DNA of 64,000 bases, taken from NCBI RefSeq assembly GCF_003574395.1, contig NZ_QMJY01000080.1, positions 62,001 to 126,000 on the forward strand, read 5' to 3'. The stretch comes from Tabrizicola thermarum. GTDB lineage: Bacteria > Pseudomonadota > Alphaproteobacteria > Rhodobacterales > Rhodobacteraceae. Position numbers and translations under genes: made by a program. Of this stretch, positions 1 through 8,090 are shown in pieces. Below the pieces are notes generated by a model. It was given only the letters and a program-made list of their open reading frames with translations. It ran no database searches and was not told the origin of the DNA. How positions within the stretch are numbered: position 1 is the first letter of the stretch; every line of letters begins with the position of its first letter.

Positions 1-812
1 TGTATACGGTGGGCGGCAACAGCGGGCGGTGGAGCGACATCTACGCGCTGGCGGCGTCGCTGTATCATGCGATTGCGGGCGTGGCACCGCCGAACTGCCA
101 GAGCCGGCTGGCGGCGATGGCGGAAAAGCGGCCCGACCCGTGCAAACCCCTGGCGGGATCGGTCGTGGGCTATCCGGCGGGGTTCCTCGAGACGATCGAC
201 CGGGCGATGGCCGTGATGCCTGCCGCGCGGTTCCAGACGGCGGGCGACTGGTTGAAGGCGCTGCCGCAGGCCGAAAGCCGGGCGGATCGCAAGGTCGTGC
301 TGGTGCGGCGGGTGGTGCCTGCGCCGGTCGAGGGTGCGGCAAAGACCCAGGTCAAGGCGATGGCGCTGGCCGAGGGTCAGCCGATCGCGGTGACAAGGCC
401 GGTCGCGGCACCTCCTGCCCCGCAACCTCTGTTGCGACCCCGGCGACCGACAACCCGGGTAGCGGCGGTCGATCTGTCCGGGCTGCGGCGGATCAGCGGG
501 TTCAGCGGCGGGTGCCTGGTGGACAGTCTTTCAGGCCAGGTTCTGGCGCGCGAGGTCGGGACGGGCGATGTCGAGGCGACCATCCGCTCGACGCTGGCGA
601 TTGCGCGGGCCAATCTGCAAGCGGTGGCAGAGCTTGGCGCGCATCAGGACGTCGAGGACATCCAGATCGCCCTGGGGCAGCGGTTTCATCTTCTGCGCCC
701 CCTGGACGGCGACCCGCGCTATCTGGTCTGCGTCACGCTGGAGCGGGAAGCCGCGAACCTGGGGCTGGCGCGCATCCAGTTGCGTCGGGTGGCGCAGTCG
801 ATCCGGCTCTGA
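1..812 (+). CDS. Serine/threonine protein kinase, C-terminal part, with roadblock-like tail (partial)
   Basis: The gene is cut by the left edge and read in the frame starting at base 3. The first residues (YTVGGNSGRWSDIYALAASL) match the end of the activation segment and the F-helix SDIYALAA motif of Hanks-type kinases; the ATP-binding lobe and catalytic loop lie outside the window. Helix-rich kinase C-lobe runs to about residue 90 (the R-x-QTAGDWLKAL ending is typical), then a Pro/Ala/Arg-rich linker, then about 110 residues starting near GLRRISGFSGGCLVDSLSGQ. That tail has the GG-x-LVDS-x-SG pattern of roadblock/LC7-like domains, which act in small-GTPase or signalling complexes. The kinase call is firm; the roadblock call is inference from pattern only. 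It is convergent with the acyltransferase. Confidence 0.8.
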   Translation, partial: YTVGGNSGRWSDIYALAASLYHAIAGVAPPNCQSRLAAMAEKRPDPCKPLAGSVVGYPAGFLETIDRAMAVMPAARFQTAGDWLKALPQAESRADRKVVLVRRVVPAPVEGAAKTQVKAMALAEGQPIAVTRPVAAPPAPQPLLRPRRPTTRVAAVDLSGLRRISGFSGGCLVDSLSGQVLAREVGTGDVEATIRSTLAIARANLQAVAELGAHQDVEDIQIALGQRFHLLRPLDGDPRYLVCVTLEREAANLGLARIQLRRVAQSIRL

Positions 813-877
813 CCCCCGGGGCCTTCGCCATCGGCCCTGCGCCTTGCGCGGGGTGACGGCTGGTCTGCGGCATCAGG

Positions 878-917
878 TCTGGGCGTTGTCGGAGGGGACA
901 GGGCTGGCCTCTGCCGA
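878..917. repeat. Imperfect intergenic repeat, copy A
   Basis: The stretch contains TCTGGGCGTTGTCGGAGG and, a little downstream, CTGGCCTCTGCCG. Almost the same two blocks, with one or two mismatches each but a longer spacer, occur at 10338-10390. Both copies sit between the stop codons of convergent genes, in the same orientation relative to the minus-strand gene. The role is unknown; it could be a 3'-end element or the relic of a shared coding sequence. Confidence 0.45.
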
Positions 918-978
918 GGGGATCGGCGCCGGGGTTCCTTGGCATGACAATCAGGCCGCCCGGCGAGCGGAGGGGCGC

Positions 979-1803
979 TCAGTAGTCCAGCTGGCCCTTC
1001 CTGGACGCCTGAATGACGGTGTCGATGACCTGCGCCAGAAGGACGCTGCCGACCAGCGAAAACAGCGCAAGCTCGATGTAGGTGATCCGCAGCGATTGTC
1101 CGACGATGATGACCAGAGGATGCGACAGATACAGCAAGAGCGACACCCGCGCGCACCAGTCCGAAAGCGGCGTGGCGGGCATGTGGTTCGACAGGAAGAG
1201 AAGCGCAAGCCCGGTGCCGACAAGGATCGTGATGTTGTCCGGCGAGGGCTGGCCAAGAAACAGGATCAGCGTGCCGAGAAACAGCGTGGTGACTGCAAGT
1301 CTCCAACCCCAGGAGAAATAGGCGATCCCGACCAGGACGGGGATCGTTCCAAACACCCACTGGCCGAAGGGGACGGTCTGAGGGTACCCGTTCAGGACGA
1401 TCAGCGTTGCCACCAGAAGGGCCGCCCCAAGCGAGGCCAGCGGATGCCGAAGCCAGGGCGACACCAGAGCCGCCAGAAAGGCGAAAGGCAGAAGCCACAG
1501 GTGGATCCATGTGCCGGACAGGATCATGGTCCAGCGCCACCACTCGAACGGGGGCAATTGGCTTTTGAGCGCGAGCGCGGTGTGCAGCATGGCAAAGACC
1601 AGCGACCAGGTCAGAAACGGCAGCAACAGCCGCTTGGCCTGGACCAGCACGCCGGAGTTCGACGGCATCGCCAGCAGGACAAGGTAGAACGGCAGCGCGG
1701 TATAGGCCACCCGGAACCCCGGCGCCTGCGTGTCGAACCAGACAAGACCGAGCGCGGCCAGAAACCGTCCGTAGTCGATCAGTCCGTTCCGCCCCGTGTC
1801 CAC
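979..1803 (-). CDS. Acyltransferase family 3 membrane protein
   Basis: A polytopic inner-membrane protein of about 274 residues with eight or more hydrophobic segments, of the acyltransferase-3 (OafA/OpgC-like) superfamily. Members move acetyl or succinyl groups onto periplasmic or surface glycans. The N-terminal signature DYGRFLAALGLVWFDTQAPG is visible, but the His that normally follows the Phe in helix 1 (the family R-x10-H motif) is Asp here (codon gac at about 1732), so activity is doubtful. I chose the GTG at 1803, which has a GGGGGAAGG ribosome-binding site six bases upstream; a TTG at 1833 would add ten residues. The substrate is not predictable. Confidence 0.75.
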   Translation of the reverse strand: MDTGRNGLIDYGRFLAALGLVWFDTQAPGFRVAYTALPFYLVLLAMPSNSGVLVQAKRLLLPFLTWSLVFAMLHTALALKSQLPPFEWWRWTMILSGTWIHLWLLPFAFLAALVSPWLRHPLASLGAALLVATLIVLNGYPQTVPFGQWVFGTIPVLVGIAYFSWGWRLAVTTLFLGTLILFLGQPSPDNITILVGTGLALLFLSNHMPATPLSDWCARVSLLLYLSHPLVIIVGQSLRITYIELALFSLVGSVLLAQVIDTVIQASRKGQLDY

Positions 1804-1950
1804 GTCCGCCTTCCCCCAGGCATGGCCCCCCAAGGCTGCAGTCTGCGGGCAAAAGGCCCGGCGATCCAGTTTTTTGGCCGCCGATTCAGGCTATTCTTGC
1901 GATTTCTGGTGCCCTGGGGTGCCTTCGACCCCTGAACTGTCCGCGTCGCC

Positions 1951-3255
1951 TTAGGCGGGTTGCAATGCCTTGTCGGTCTGGGGTTGTGCCGACCGTCTTG
2001 CGCGCAAGTAGCGGGAGTATCCAAGGTCAGCCGTGGCGATCTCGGTCTTGCGGCCCGACAGGATGTCCGCCAGCACACGGCCCGACCCTGCCGCCATCGT
2101 CCAACCCAGGGTGCCGTGTCCGGTGTTCAGATAGAGGTTCGCAATCGGCGACCGGCCCACGATCGGCGTCCCGTCGGGCGTCATCGGACGCAGGCCGCTC
2201 CAGAAGCTGGCCCGGCCTTGGTCGCCCGCTCCGCCGAACAGGTCCTCGACCGAATGGGTCAGCGTCGCCTGGCGCCTGGGCGAAAGGCTGTGGTCGAAAC
2301 CGGCGATCTCGGCCATGCCGCCGACCCGGATACGGTCGCCCAGCCGGGTGATCGCGATCTTGAAGGTTTCGTCCATCACCGTCGACACCGGCGCGCGGGC
2401 TTCGTCCACGACAGGAACGGTGATCGAATAGCCCTTGACCGGATAGACCGGCAGCTTGATCCCGAATTCCTTCACCAGACCGGGGGAGTAGGACCCAAGC
2501 GCCACGACAAAGGCATCTGCCGTGACCCGGCCATGCGAGGTATGGACCGCGCTGATGCGGTCGCCCTCGGCCTCAAGCCGGTCGATGCTGACGCCATAGC
2601 GGAAGGTGACCCCCTGCGCTTCGGCCAGACGCGCCAGGTTCCGGGTGAACTTGAAGCAGTCGCCCGTCTCGTCACCCGGCAGTCGCAGCCCCCCGGCGAT
2701 CTTGCTGCGCGCGGCTGCCAGACCGGGTTCGACGGCAACGCAGGCATCGGCATCCAGCACCTCGAACGGCACGCCATCCGCTTTCAGGACGGCGATATCC
2801 TTTTCCGCCGCCGCAACCTGCTTTTCGGTGCGGAACAGCTGCAACGTGCCCTGCGTCCGTTCATCGTAGGAAATCCCGGTATCGGCCCGCAGCTGGATCA
2901 GGCAATCGCGGGAGTATTCCGCCAGCCGGACCATGCGCGACTTGTTCACCGCATAGGCCTCGGCGGTGCAGTTCATCAGCATCCGCGCCATCCAGCTGAT
3001 CTTGGCCCAGTCGGGTCTGGGCTGCACGATCAGGGGCGCATGTTCCATGAACAGCCACTTCAGCGCCTTCACCGGAATGCCAGGGGCCGCCCAGGGCGAG
3101 GCATAGCCGGGGCTGATCTCGCCCGCGTTGGCGAACGAGGTCTCCAGCGCCGGCGCGGGCTGGCGGTCGATGACCGTCACCTCGTGCCCGGCTTGCGCCA
3201 GATACCAGGCAGAGGTGACACCGATCACACCTGCGCCAAGAACCACGACCTTCAT
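1951..3255 (-). CDS. dadA: D-amino acid dehydrogenase (DadA)
   Basis: A 434-residue FAD enzyme that oxidatively deaminates D-amino acids (mainly D-alanine) and passes electrons to the respiratory chain at the inner membrane. The N-terminal dinucleotide-binding motif [10 protein letters not shown] is followed by the DadA-type [14 protein letters not shown] segment; a C-terminal [12 protein letters not shown] completes the FAD site. The length matches the family. The ATG at 3255 is preferred over the one at 3276 because GGAGG lies six bases before it and the protein then begins MKVVVLGAG. No alanine racemase gene adjoins it. An inverted repeat in the AT-rich upstream region may be the site of an Lrp/AsnC-type regulator, which controls dadA in other bacteria. 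Confidence 0.93.
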   Translation of the reverse strand: MKVVVLGAGVIGVTSAWYLAQAGHEVTVIDRQPAPALETSFANAGEISPGYASPWAAPGIPVKALKWLFMEHAPLIVQPRPDWAKISWMARMLMNCTAEAYAVNKSRMVRLAEYSRDCLIQLRADTGISYDERTQGTLQLFRTEKQVAAAEKDIAVLKADGVPFEVLDADACVAVEPGLAAARSKIAGGLRLPGDETGDCFKFTRNLARLAEAQGVTFRYGVSIDRLEAEGDRISAVHTSHGRVTADAFVVALGSYSPGLVKEFGIKLPVYPVKGYSITVPVVDEARAPVSTVMDETFKIAITRLGDRIRVGGMAEIAGFDHSLSPRRQATLTHSVEDLFGGAGDQGRASFWSGLRPMTPDGTPIVGRSPIANLYLNTGHGTLGWTMAAGSGRVLADILSGRKTEIATADLGYSRYLRARRSAQPQTDKALQPA

Positions 3256-3331
3256 GCCCGCCTCCGTCGCCACCATGTTTGGATGAAGATATCGCGGCCT
3301 CTGCGGGATTTTCTGGTGAAATCAGCGCAAT

Positions 3332-3357
3332 GAAGGATAATGAGTGAAATATCCTTC
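3332..3357. promoter_or_regulatory. Inverted repeat between dadA and lolA, candidate operator
   Basis: GAAGGATA and TATCCTTC form a perfect 8-bp inverted repeat separated by 10 bases, in the most AT-rich part of the divergent dadA/lolA spacer, about 77-102 bases upstream of the dadA start. The size suits a dimeric regulator. Because dadA is a known Lrp/AsnC-family target elsewhere, such a regulator is the first guess; this is inference. Confidence 0.4.
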
Positions 3358-3508
3358 TGGTAATGCGCCTTTTTATCGAATCTTCTGTTGCAACCCCCCG
3401 ACCCGGCGCACGAAACCGTCGTCACACCCGATCACGGCCATGGCAATTCCCGGCGAGCCGCCGCCGACCGGGGGTGCAAGCCACGATTGCAGCAGCTATA
3501 TGGGGGGA

Positions 3509-4108
3509 ATGAACCGTCGTCTTGCCCTTCTGGCCCCGCTCGCCTTCCTGCTTCCGCTTCCGGCCATGGCCGAGAAGATTCCGCTTCGCACGATCTCTGA
3601 CTACCTGAACAGCCTGACCACGGTCGAAGCCGACTTCACCCAGGTGAACTCCGACGGCACGATCTCGACCGGGAAGATCTTCATCAAGCGCCCCGGTCGC
3701 GTCCGGTTCGAATACGCGCCGCCGGACCGCAGCCTGGTCATTGCCGGGGGCCAGCAGGTCGCGATCTTCGATGCGAAGTCGAACCAGCCGCCCGAGCAGT
3801 ATCCGCTGAAACGCACGCCCTTGAACCTTATCCTGGCCGCGAACGTCGACCTTGCGCGCGCGAAGATGGTCGTCGGTCACACCGAGGACGGAACCTCGAC
3901 CCGGGTTCGGGCGCAGGACCCCGAGCACCCCGAGTATGGCTCGATCGAACTGGTGTTCACCGCCAACCCGGTAGAGCTGCGGCAATGGGTCATCACGGAC
4001 GACCTTGGAGCGCAGACGACCGTGATCCTGGGCGAGATGAAGAAGGGCGTGCAGTTGGGCGCACGGCTTTTCGACATCAGCGCCGAAACCTCGGCGCGCC
4101 GCAACTGA
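3509..4108 (+). CDS. lolA: Outer-membrane lipoprotein carrier protein LolA
   Basis: A 199-residue periplasmic chaperone that takes lipoproteins from the LolCDE exporter to the outer membrane. Visible are a signal peptide (MNRRLALLAPLAFLLPLPAMA, cleavage before EKIP), then LolA-family features: SDYLNSLTTVEADFTQ, the GKIFIKRPGRVRFEY strand and a DLGAQTT-x-V segment near the end. The start at 3509 follows a TGGGGGGA ribosome-binding site; an in-frame ATG three codons upstream is possible. It is divergent from dadA and convergent, with a 16-base gap, with the next lipoprotein gene. Confidence 0.92.
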   Translation: MNRRLALLAPLAFLLPLPAMAEKIPLRTISDYLNSLTTVEADFTQVNSDGTISTGKIFIKRPGRVRFEYAPPDRSLVIAGGQQVAIFDAKSNQPPEQYPLKRTPLNLILAANVDLARAKMVVGHTEDGTSTRVRAQDPEHPEYGSIELVFTANPVELRQWVITDDLGAQTTVILGEMKKGVQLGARLFDISAETSARRN

Positions 4109-4124
4109 CCCGCTGCACCGCGAC

Positions 4125-4706
4125 TTAGCGGCAGTAGGCCAGTTGATCGCGATACATCGCCGACCGCGATCCCACCCGTGCGGCCACTTCGACCAGCCAG
4201 GGCTTGTTCAGGTAGGACTGGTTGGCGTATCCGGTGCGGCCCTCGTGATAGGCAAGATACTGCGCCTCGGCGTTGTCCCTGGAAATCCCCAGTGTGCGGG
4301 CGGATTCGTCCATGTACCAGCCCATGAAATCGGTCGCGTCCCCGATGTCGTCGCGCCTGGCCCGACGGTTTCCGGCGCTGTTCTGGTACTCCTCCCAGGT
4401 TGAATTCAGCGCCTGGCTGTAGCCGTAGGCCGTGCTTTGCCGCCCCATCGGGATCACGCCCAGCGCAAAGGTGTGCGGCGTCCGCGCATTGCCGACGAAT
4501 TTCGACTCCTGGTAGATCGTGGCCATCTGGACGTGGATCGGGATGCCCCAGCGGCGCTCGGTCCGCTCCATCGCCCGCCGGTATTGCGGGCGCTCGCGCA
4601 GGATCGCGCATGCATCGTCCAACTGCCTCGGCGCCGAGTAGTTGCCACCTCCCCCGCAAGAGGCAAGGCAAAGGACCACCAGCGACGCACGGAGAAACCT
4701 GCTCAT
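4125..4706 (-). CDS. Lytic transglycosylase (SLT)-like lipoprotein
   Basis: A 193-residue lipoprotein. The N-terminal signal ends in a lipobox (LCLASC), so the mature protein begins at Cys followed by a glycine run. The rest shows the SLT/lysozyme fold pattern: IYQESKF with the likely catalytic Glu, then AYGYSQALNSTW resembling the G-x-QI motif region, and YLAYHEGRTGYANQSY resembling the YN/AYN-G motif. Such enzymes cleave the glycan strand of peptidoglycan, probably at the outer membrane. The ATG at 4706 is preferred (GAGGGGC upstream) over the one at 4721, because it places the basic residues directly before the hydrophobic core. Substrate specificity is not known. Confidence 0.85.
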   Translation of the reverse strand: MSRFLRASLVVLCLASCGGGGNYSAPRQLDDACAILRERPQYRRAMERTERRWGIPIHVQMATIYQESKFVGNARTPHTFALGVIPMGRQSTAYGYSQALNSTWEEYQNSAGNRRARRDDIGDATDFMGWYMDESARTLGISRDNAEAQYLAYHEGRTGYANQSYLNKPWLVEVAARVGSRSAMYRDQLAYCR

Positions 4707-4921
4707 TTGCCCCTCGTGCACTTTTCTTTTGCTGCGAGTTTAGACTATTCGCTGCCGGGATGAAATGGGGAAGGCCCGGCGAGCACATCAGAAACGCGCG
4801 AGGAGACGGGAGGTTAGCAGACTGTCGGGGCATCGCCCACAGACTGTTTCCCTGCCGACGGCGCGGCAAAGTGGACAGTATGTGCGCAAGGGCGTAAAGA
4901 AATTCCGGGGGACTGACGTCG

Positions 4922-5248
4922 ATGCAGACCACGCACGCCAAGTACCATATCGGTCAGGTGCTTCGTCATCGAAAGCACCCCTTTCGTGGTGTCGTCTTCG
5001 ACGTGGACGCGATGTTTTCCAACACCGAGGAATGGTACGACAACATCCCCGAAGACAGCCGCCCCTCGAAGGACCAGCCGTTCTATCACCTGCTCGCCGA
5101 AAACGGCCAAAGCTACTATGTGGCCTATGTGTCCGAGCAGAACCTTGTGCCCGACGAAACCGGCGAGCCTGTCGATCACCCCGATCTTGGCGACCTGTTC
5201 GGCGATTTCGAGGACGGGCGCTATCCGTTGACCTTCCAGCTCAACTGA
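4922..5248 (+). CDS. hspQ: Heat shock protein HspQ (YccV family)
   Basis: A 108-residue HspQ/YccV-family protein. In E. coli HspQ is a small heat-shock protein that acts as a specificity-enhancing factor for the Lon protease and binds hemimethylated DNA in vitro. The conserved segments are all present: KYHIGQVLRHRKHPFRGVVFDVD, WYDNIPEDSRPSKDQPFYH and YVAYVSEQNLVPD. No clear RpoH-type promoter could be read upstream, unlike hsp20 in this window. It is followed after 63 bases by the STAS gene. Confidence 0.93.
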   Translation: MQTTHAKYHIGQVLRHRKHPFRGVVFDVDAMFSNTEEWYDNIPEDSRPSKDQPFYHLLAENGQSYYVAYVSEQNLVPDETGEPVDHPDLGDLFGDFEDGRYPLTFQLN

Positions 5249-5311
5249 CGCTTACCAGTTGTTCATGCTTTGCCCCGTATCTTGCTGCAACGGCAAGAAA
5301 GGGAATGCGCC

Positions 5312-5653
5312 ATGCAACTGCAGACTCAGACAAGACCCAAGGTGATTTCGGTCGTGGTGATGGAAGACCGGATCGACGCCGCAACGGCCATCCAGTTCAA
5401 GGAAAAGATGCGTGACGTCACCCGCGACGGCCCGGCCCGTGTGGTACTGGACATGGCGCGGGTCCAGTTTCTCGACTCCTCCGGGCTTGGGGCCATTGTG
5501 GCGGTGAAAAAGCTTCTGGGGCCGGATCGGGTGCTGGAACTGTCCGGTCTTACGCCGACTGTCGAAAAGGTGTTTCGCCTGACCCGGATGGACAGTGTCT
5601 TCACGATTCACCCCTCGCTTGAGGTCGCCGTTGCCCAAGCTGCAAGTGCCTGA
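5312..5653 (+). CDS. STAS-domain anti-sigma factor antagonist (RbaV-like)
   Basis: A 113-residue single-domain STAS protein. The key segment VQFLDSSGLGAIVAVKK carries the D-S-S-G motif, whose second Ser is the residue phosphorylated by the cognate anti-sigma kinase in the SpoIIAA/RsbV family. When unphosphorylated it binds the anti-sigma factor and frees a sigma factor. The next gene, overlapping it, encodes that type of kinase. The pair matches RbaV/RbaW of Rhodobacter capsulatus, which affect gene transfer agent production and stationary-phase survival; that assignment is by gene order and family. The ATG at 5312 is chosen because AAAGGGA precedes it; an upstream ATG at 5270 adds a basic tail unlike the family. 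Confidence 0.9.
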   Translation: MQLQTQTRPKVISVVVMEDRIDAATAIQFKEKMRDVTRDGPARVVLDMARVQFLDSSGLGAIVAVKKLLGPDRVLELSGLTPTVEKVFRLTRMDSVFTIHPSLEVAVAQAASA

Positions 5654-6146
5654 CCAGGATCCTCGAACGCCCGGGCTCAGCCTGACGATTCAGGCCGATC
5701 CGGTCTCCGTCCGGGGGGCGCTGAAACGGCTGCTGTCGTCTCCGCCGCTCTCTGACCTTGCTGGCACGGATCGCGGCCTGGCCGAGGTTGTTCTTGCCGA
5801 GGTGCTGAACAACGTGGCCGAGCATGCCTATGGCGGAACCGGGGGCAGGGTAGAAGTCCGGCTCATGAAGGAACATGGCCTCTTGCGGTGCCTTGTCGTT
5901 GATGAAGGTCGTCCGATGCCCGGGGGTCAAATGCCAACAGGCCGGCTTCCCGGCGGGCCCGACCTCGCCCTCGACGACCTGCCGGAGGGTGGGTTCGGCT
6001 GGCATCTGATCCGGTCGCTGAGCATGGACCTGACCTATGCCCGCGTCGATGGCAAGAACCGGCTTTCCTTCGCCCTTGTCGCCACAGGGGAGAGCTTGGG
6101 CACCCTTTCCCCGCACGACCGCAGTTCCGGTTTCGGGTCCGGCTGA
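5631..6146 (+). CDS. Anti-sigma regulatory factor, GHKL serine kinase (RbaW-like)
   Basis: About 171 residues with the GHKL ATPase fold of RsbW/SpoIIAB anti-sigma kinases. The N box EVVLAEVLNNVAEHAYGG supplies the Mg-ATP-binding Asn, VVDEGRPMP is the G1-like box, and GGFGWHLIRSLSMDLTY is the G2-like box. It should bind and inhibit a sigma factor and phosphorylate the STAS partner. The start is uncertain: the TTG at 5631 has GAGG seven bases upstream and overlaps the STAS gene by 23 bases; a GTG at 5595 and a GTG at 5646 are alternatives. No PP2C phosphatase gene lies beside the pair. Confidence 0.85.
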   Translation: MPKLQVPDQDPRTPGLSLTIQADPVSVRGALKRLLSSPPLSDLAGTDRGLAEVVLAEVLNNVAEHAYGGTGGRVEVRLMKEHGLLRCLVVDEGRPMPGGQMPTGRLPGGPDLALDDLPEGGFGWHLIRSLSMDLTYARVDGKNRLSFALVATGESLGTLSPHDRSSGFGSG

Positions 6147-6467
6147 CGTCTCGCTTGCCGGGCCGCCTTCGGCAGATCGGTGGGCCATGCGGTGCCGGAC
6201 ACGGGTCGATAAGTTTCAATTCTGCGCATTTGCCACAGTGCGATCACGATGGCGTGACGCTTGCGGCGCGGTCCCGGGGCAAACCCGACCAGCGGCAAAA
6301 GCCGCACCCTGGCGCCCGAACCAACGTCCACCTCTCACCGGGCGCCAGGGGTTCTTGCCCCTTGGCTTCCCGCCTTGCCGGCCGTAGCTTGCACGGCAGT
6401 TGCTGGATCAGCCGGACACCATCCGGTCGTTCACCGCAACAAGTTGAAGGCAAGGAAAGGCGTGGAG
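6147..6467. other. Gene-free stretch upstream of gamma-glutamyltransferase
   Basis: These 321 bases carry no convincing coding frame: the long frames crossing it have no ribosome-binding site or recognisable product. A short hairpin (CCGGA-N5-TCCGG) lies just before the ribosome-binding site of the next gene. It probably holds the promoter of the gamma-glutamyltransferase operon, but I cannot place one with confidence. Confidence 0.5.
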
Positions 6468-8090
6468 ATGGGGCGTTCGGATATCGGGGCCGTTCACACT
6501 GCACCGGGCGGCGGGTCGCGCGATCTTCACTTGCCCGGCCGCTCTGCTGTCTATGCCGCGAACGGCCTCTGCGCGACATCGCATCCGATTGCGGCCCAGG
6601 TCGCCATCGAAATCCTGAAATCCGGCGGCAATGCCGTCGACGCGGCAATTGCCGGGGCGGTCGTGCTTGGTATTGCAGAGCCACAGATGACCGGGATCGG
6701 TGGCGACTGCTTTGCCCTGATAAAGCCGCCCGGCTCGGAAGAGATCATCGCGCTGAACGGCTCGGGGCGCGCTCCGAAGGGCCTGAACGCCGCCGACCTG
6801 CGGGCGCGCGGTCTGACGGCGGTGCCGATCCGGGGGATCGAAGCCGTCACCCTGCCCGGAGCGATCGATGCCTTCTGTCGCCTCAACACCGACTATGGGC
6901 TGAAGTCGCTCGCCGAAGTGCTGGCCCCGGCCATCCGCTATGCCGAGGAAGGCATCCCCGTCGCGCCGCGGGTGGCGTTCGACTGGGCCGAAGACCTGCC
7001 CTGCCTGCAGGGTGCTGCGCGCGACTTCTACTCCTTCGGCGGCAAGGCCCCGACCGTCGGGCAGATCTTCCGCGCACCCGGACAGGCCGAAGTCCTGCGC
7101 CGCATCGCGCGGGAAGGCCGGGCCGGATTCTACGAGGGCGAGGTGGCCGCGGACATGATCGCCTCGCTGCGCGCCCTGGGCGGGACACACAGTCTGGACG
7201 ACCTTGCCGCCACCGCCTGCGACTACACTGTCCCGGTCTCGGGCCCCTACCAGGGGATTGACCTGGTCGAACACCCGCCCAACGGCCAGGGTGCCACCGC
7301 CATCCTGCTTCTGAACATCCTCCGGCACTTCGACCTTGCCGCGATGGACCCGTTCGGCGCCCAACGCGCCCATATCGAAGCCGAGGCGACAAAGCTCGCC
7401 TACGATGCCCGCAACCGCTTCATCGCCGACCCGGACCACACGACCCGGCTGGACCACATGCTCGCGCCCGAAACGGCTGCGAAACTGGCCGCCCTGATCG
7501 ACCCCAACCGCGCCATGCCAGCCGCCGCGCCCCTGACCGAGGCGGTGCATCGCGACACGATCTACATCACCGTGGTCGACCGCGACCGGATGGCGGTGTC
7601 GCTGATCTACTCGGTCTTCTGGGGCTTCGGCTCCGGCTTCGCCTCGTCGAAGTTCGGCATCAACTTCCAGAACCGGGGCGCCGGCTTTACCCTGACCGAG
7701 GGCCACCCGAACGAGGCCGGGCCGGGCAAGCGCCCGATGCACACGATCATTCCCGGAATGATCCGGCAGAACGGTCGCGTCCTCATGCCCTTCGGCGTGA
7801 TGGGCGGGGCCTATCAGCCCTGCGGTCATGCGCGGTTCGTCAGCAACCTCGTCGATTACGGCATGGACCTTCAGGCCGCGATCGACGCCCCGCGCTGTTT
7901 TTCGGGACCCGACGGGATGGAGGTCGAACGCGGCTACTCCGACCGGGTCCGCGCCGACCTGGCCGCGATGGGCCACCATGTGACCATCCCCGACACACCC
8001 CTTGGCGGAGCGCAGGCGATCCGCATCGACGGCGACGTGCTGGTCGGCGCCTCGGACCCCAGAAAGGACGGGTGCGCCCTTGGCTACTGA
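6468..8090 (+). CDS. Gamma-glutamyltransferase family protein (glutathione hydrolase-like)
   Basis: About 540 residues of the Ntn-hydrolase gamma-glutamyltranspeptidase family, which cleaves gamma-glutamyl bonds (glutathione and relatives). The opening ANGLCATSHPIAAQVAIEIL and DAAIAGAVVLGIAEPQMTGI are typical of the large subunit. Self-cleavage should occur before the Thr in RDTIYITVVDRDRMAVSL, which opens the small subunit. This has D-T-I rather than the N/Q-T-T of classical GGT, like the YwrD-type branch. There is no signal peptide at the chosen ATG (6468, with AAGGAAAGG upstream), so a cytoplasmic location is likely. Its stop overlaps the start of the next gene. Confidence 0.88.
   Translation: MGRSDIGAVHTAPGGGSRDLHLPGRSAVYAANGLCATSHPIAAQVAIEILKSGGNAVDAAIAGAVVLGIAEPQMTGIGGDCFALIKPPGSEEIIALNGSGRAPKGLNAADLRARGLTAVPIRGIEAVTLPGAIDAFCRLNTDYGLKSLAEVLAPAIRYAEEGIPVAPRVAFDWAEDLPCLQGAARDFYSFGGKAPTVGQIFRAPGQAEVLRRIAREGRAGFYEGEVAADMIASLRALGGTHSLDDLAATACDYTVPVSGPYQGIDLVEHPPNGQGATAILLLNILRHFDLAAMDPFGAQRAHIEAEATKLAYDARNRFIADPDHTTRLDHMLAPETAAKLAALIDPNRAMPAAAPLTEAVHRDTIYITVVDRDRMAVSLIYSVFWGFGSGFASSKFGINFQNRGAGFTLTEGHPNEAGPGKRPMHTIIPGMIRQNGRVLMPFGVMGGAYQPCGHARFVSNLVDYGMDLQAAIDAPRCFSGPDGMEVERGYSDRVRADLAAMGHHVTIPDTPLGGAQAIRIDGDVLVGASDPRKDGCALGY

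Noticed and set aside
719..1852. Long open frame opposite the acyltransferase and kinase ends
   Set aside because: It is a high-GC shadow frame. The acyltransferase is the coding frame, with membrane helices and family motifs.
1960..3333. 457-codon frame opposite dadA
   Set aside because: It is a shadow of dadA, which has a complete FAD motif set.
5280..5298. TCTTGC/GCAAGA hairpin between hspQ and the STAS gene
   Set aside because: A 6-bp stem with a 7-base loop, and no U-run on the coding strand. It may be chance.
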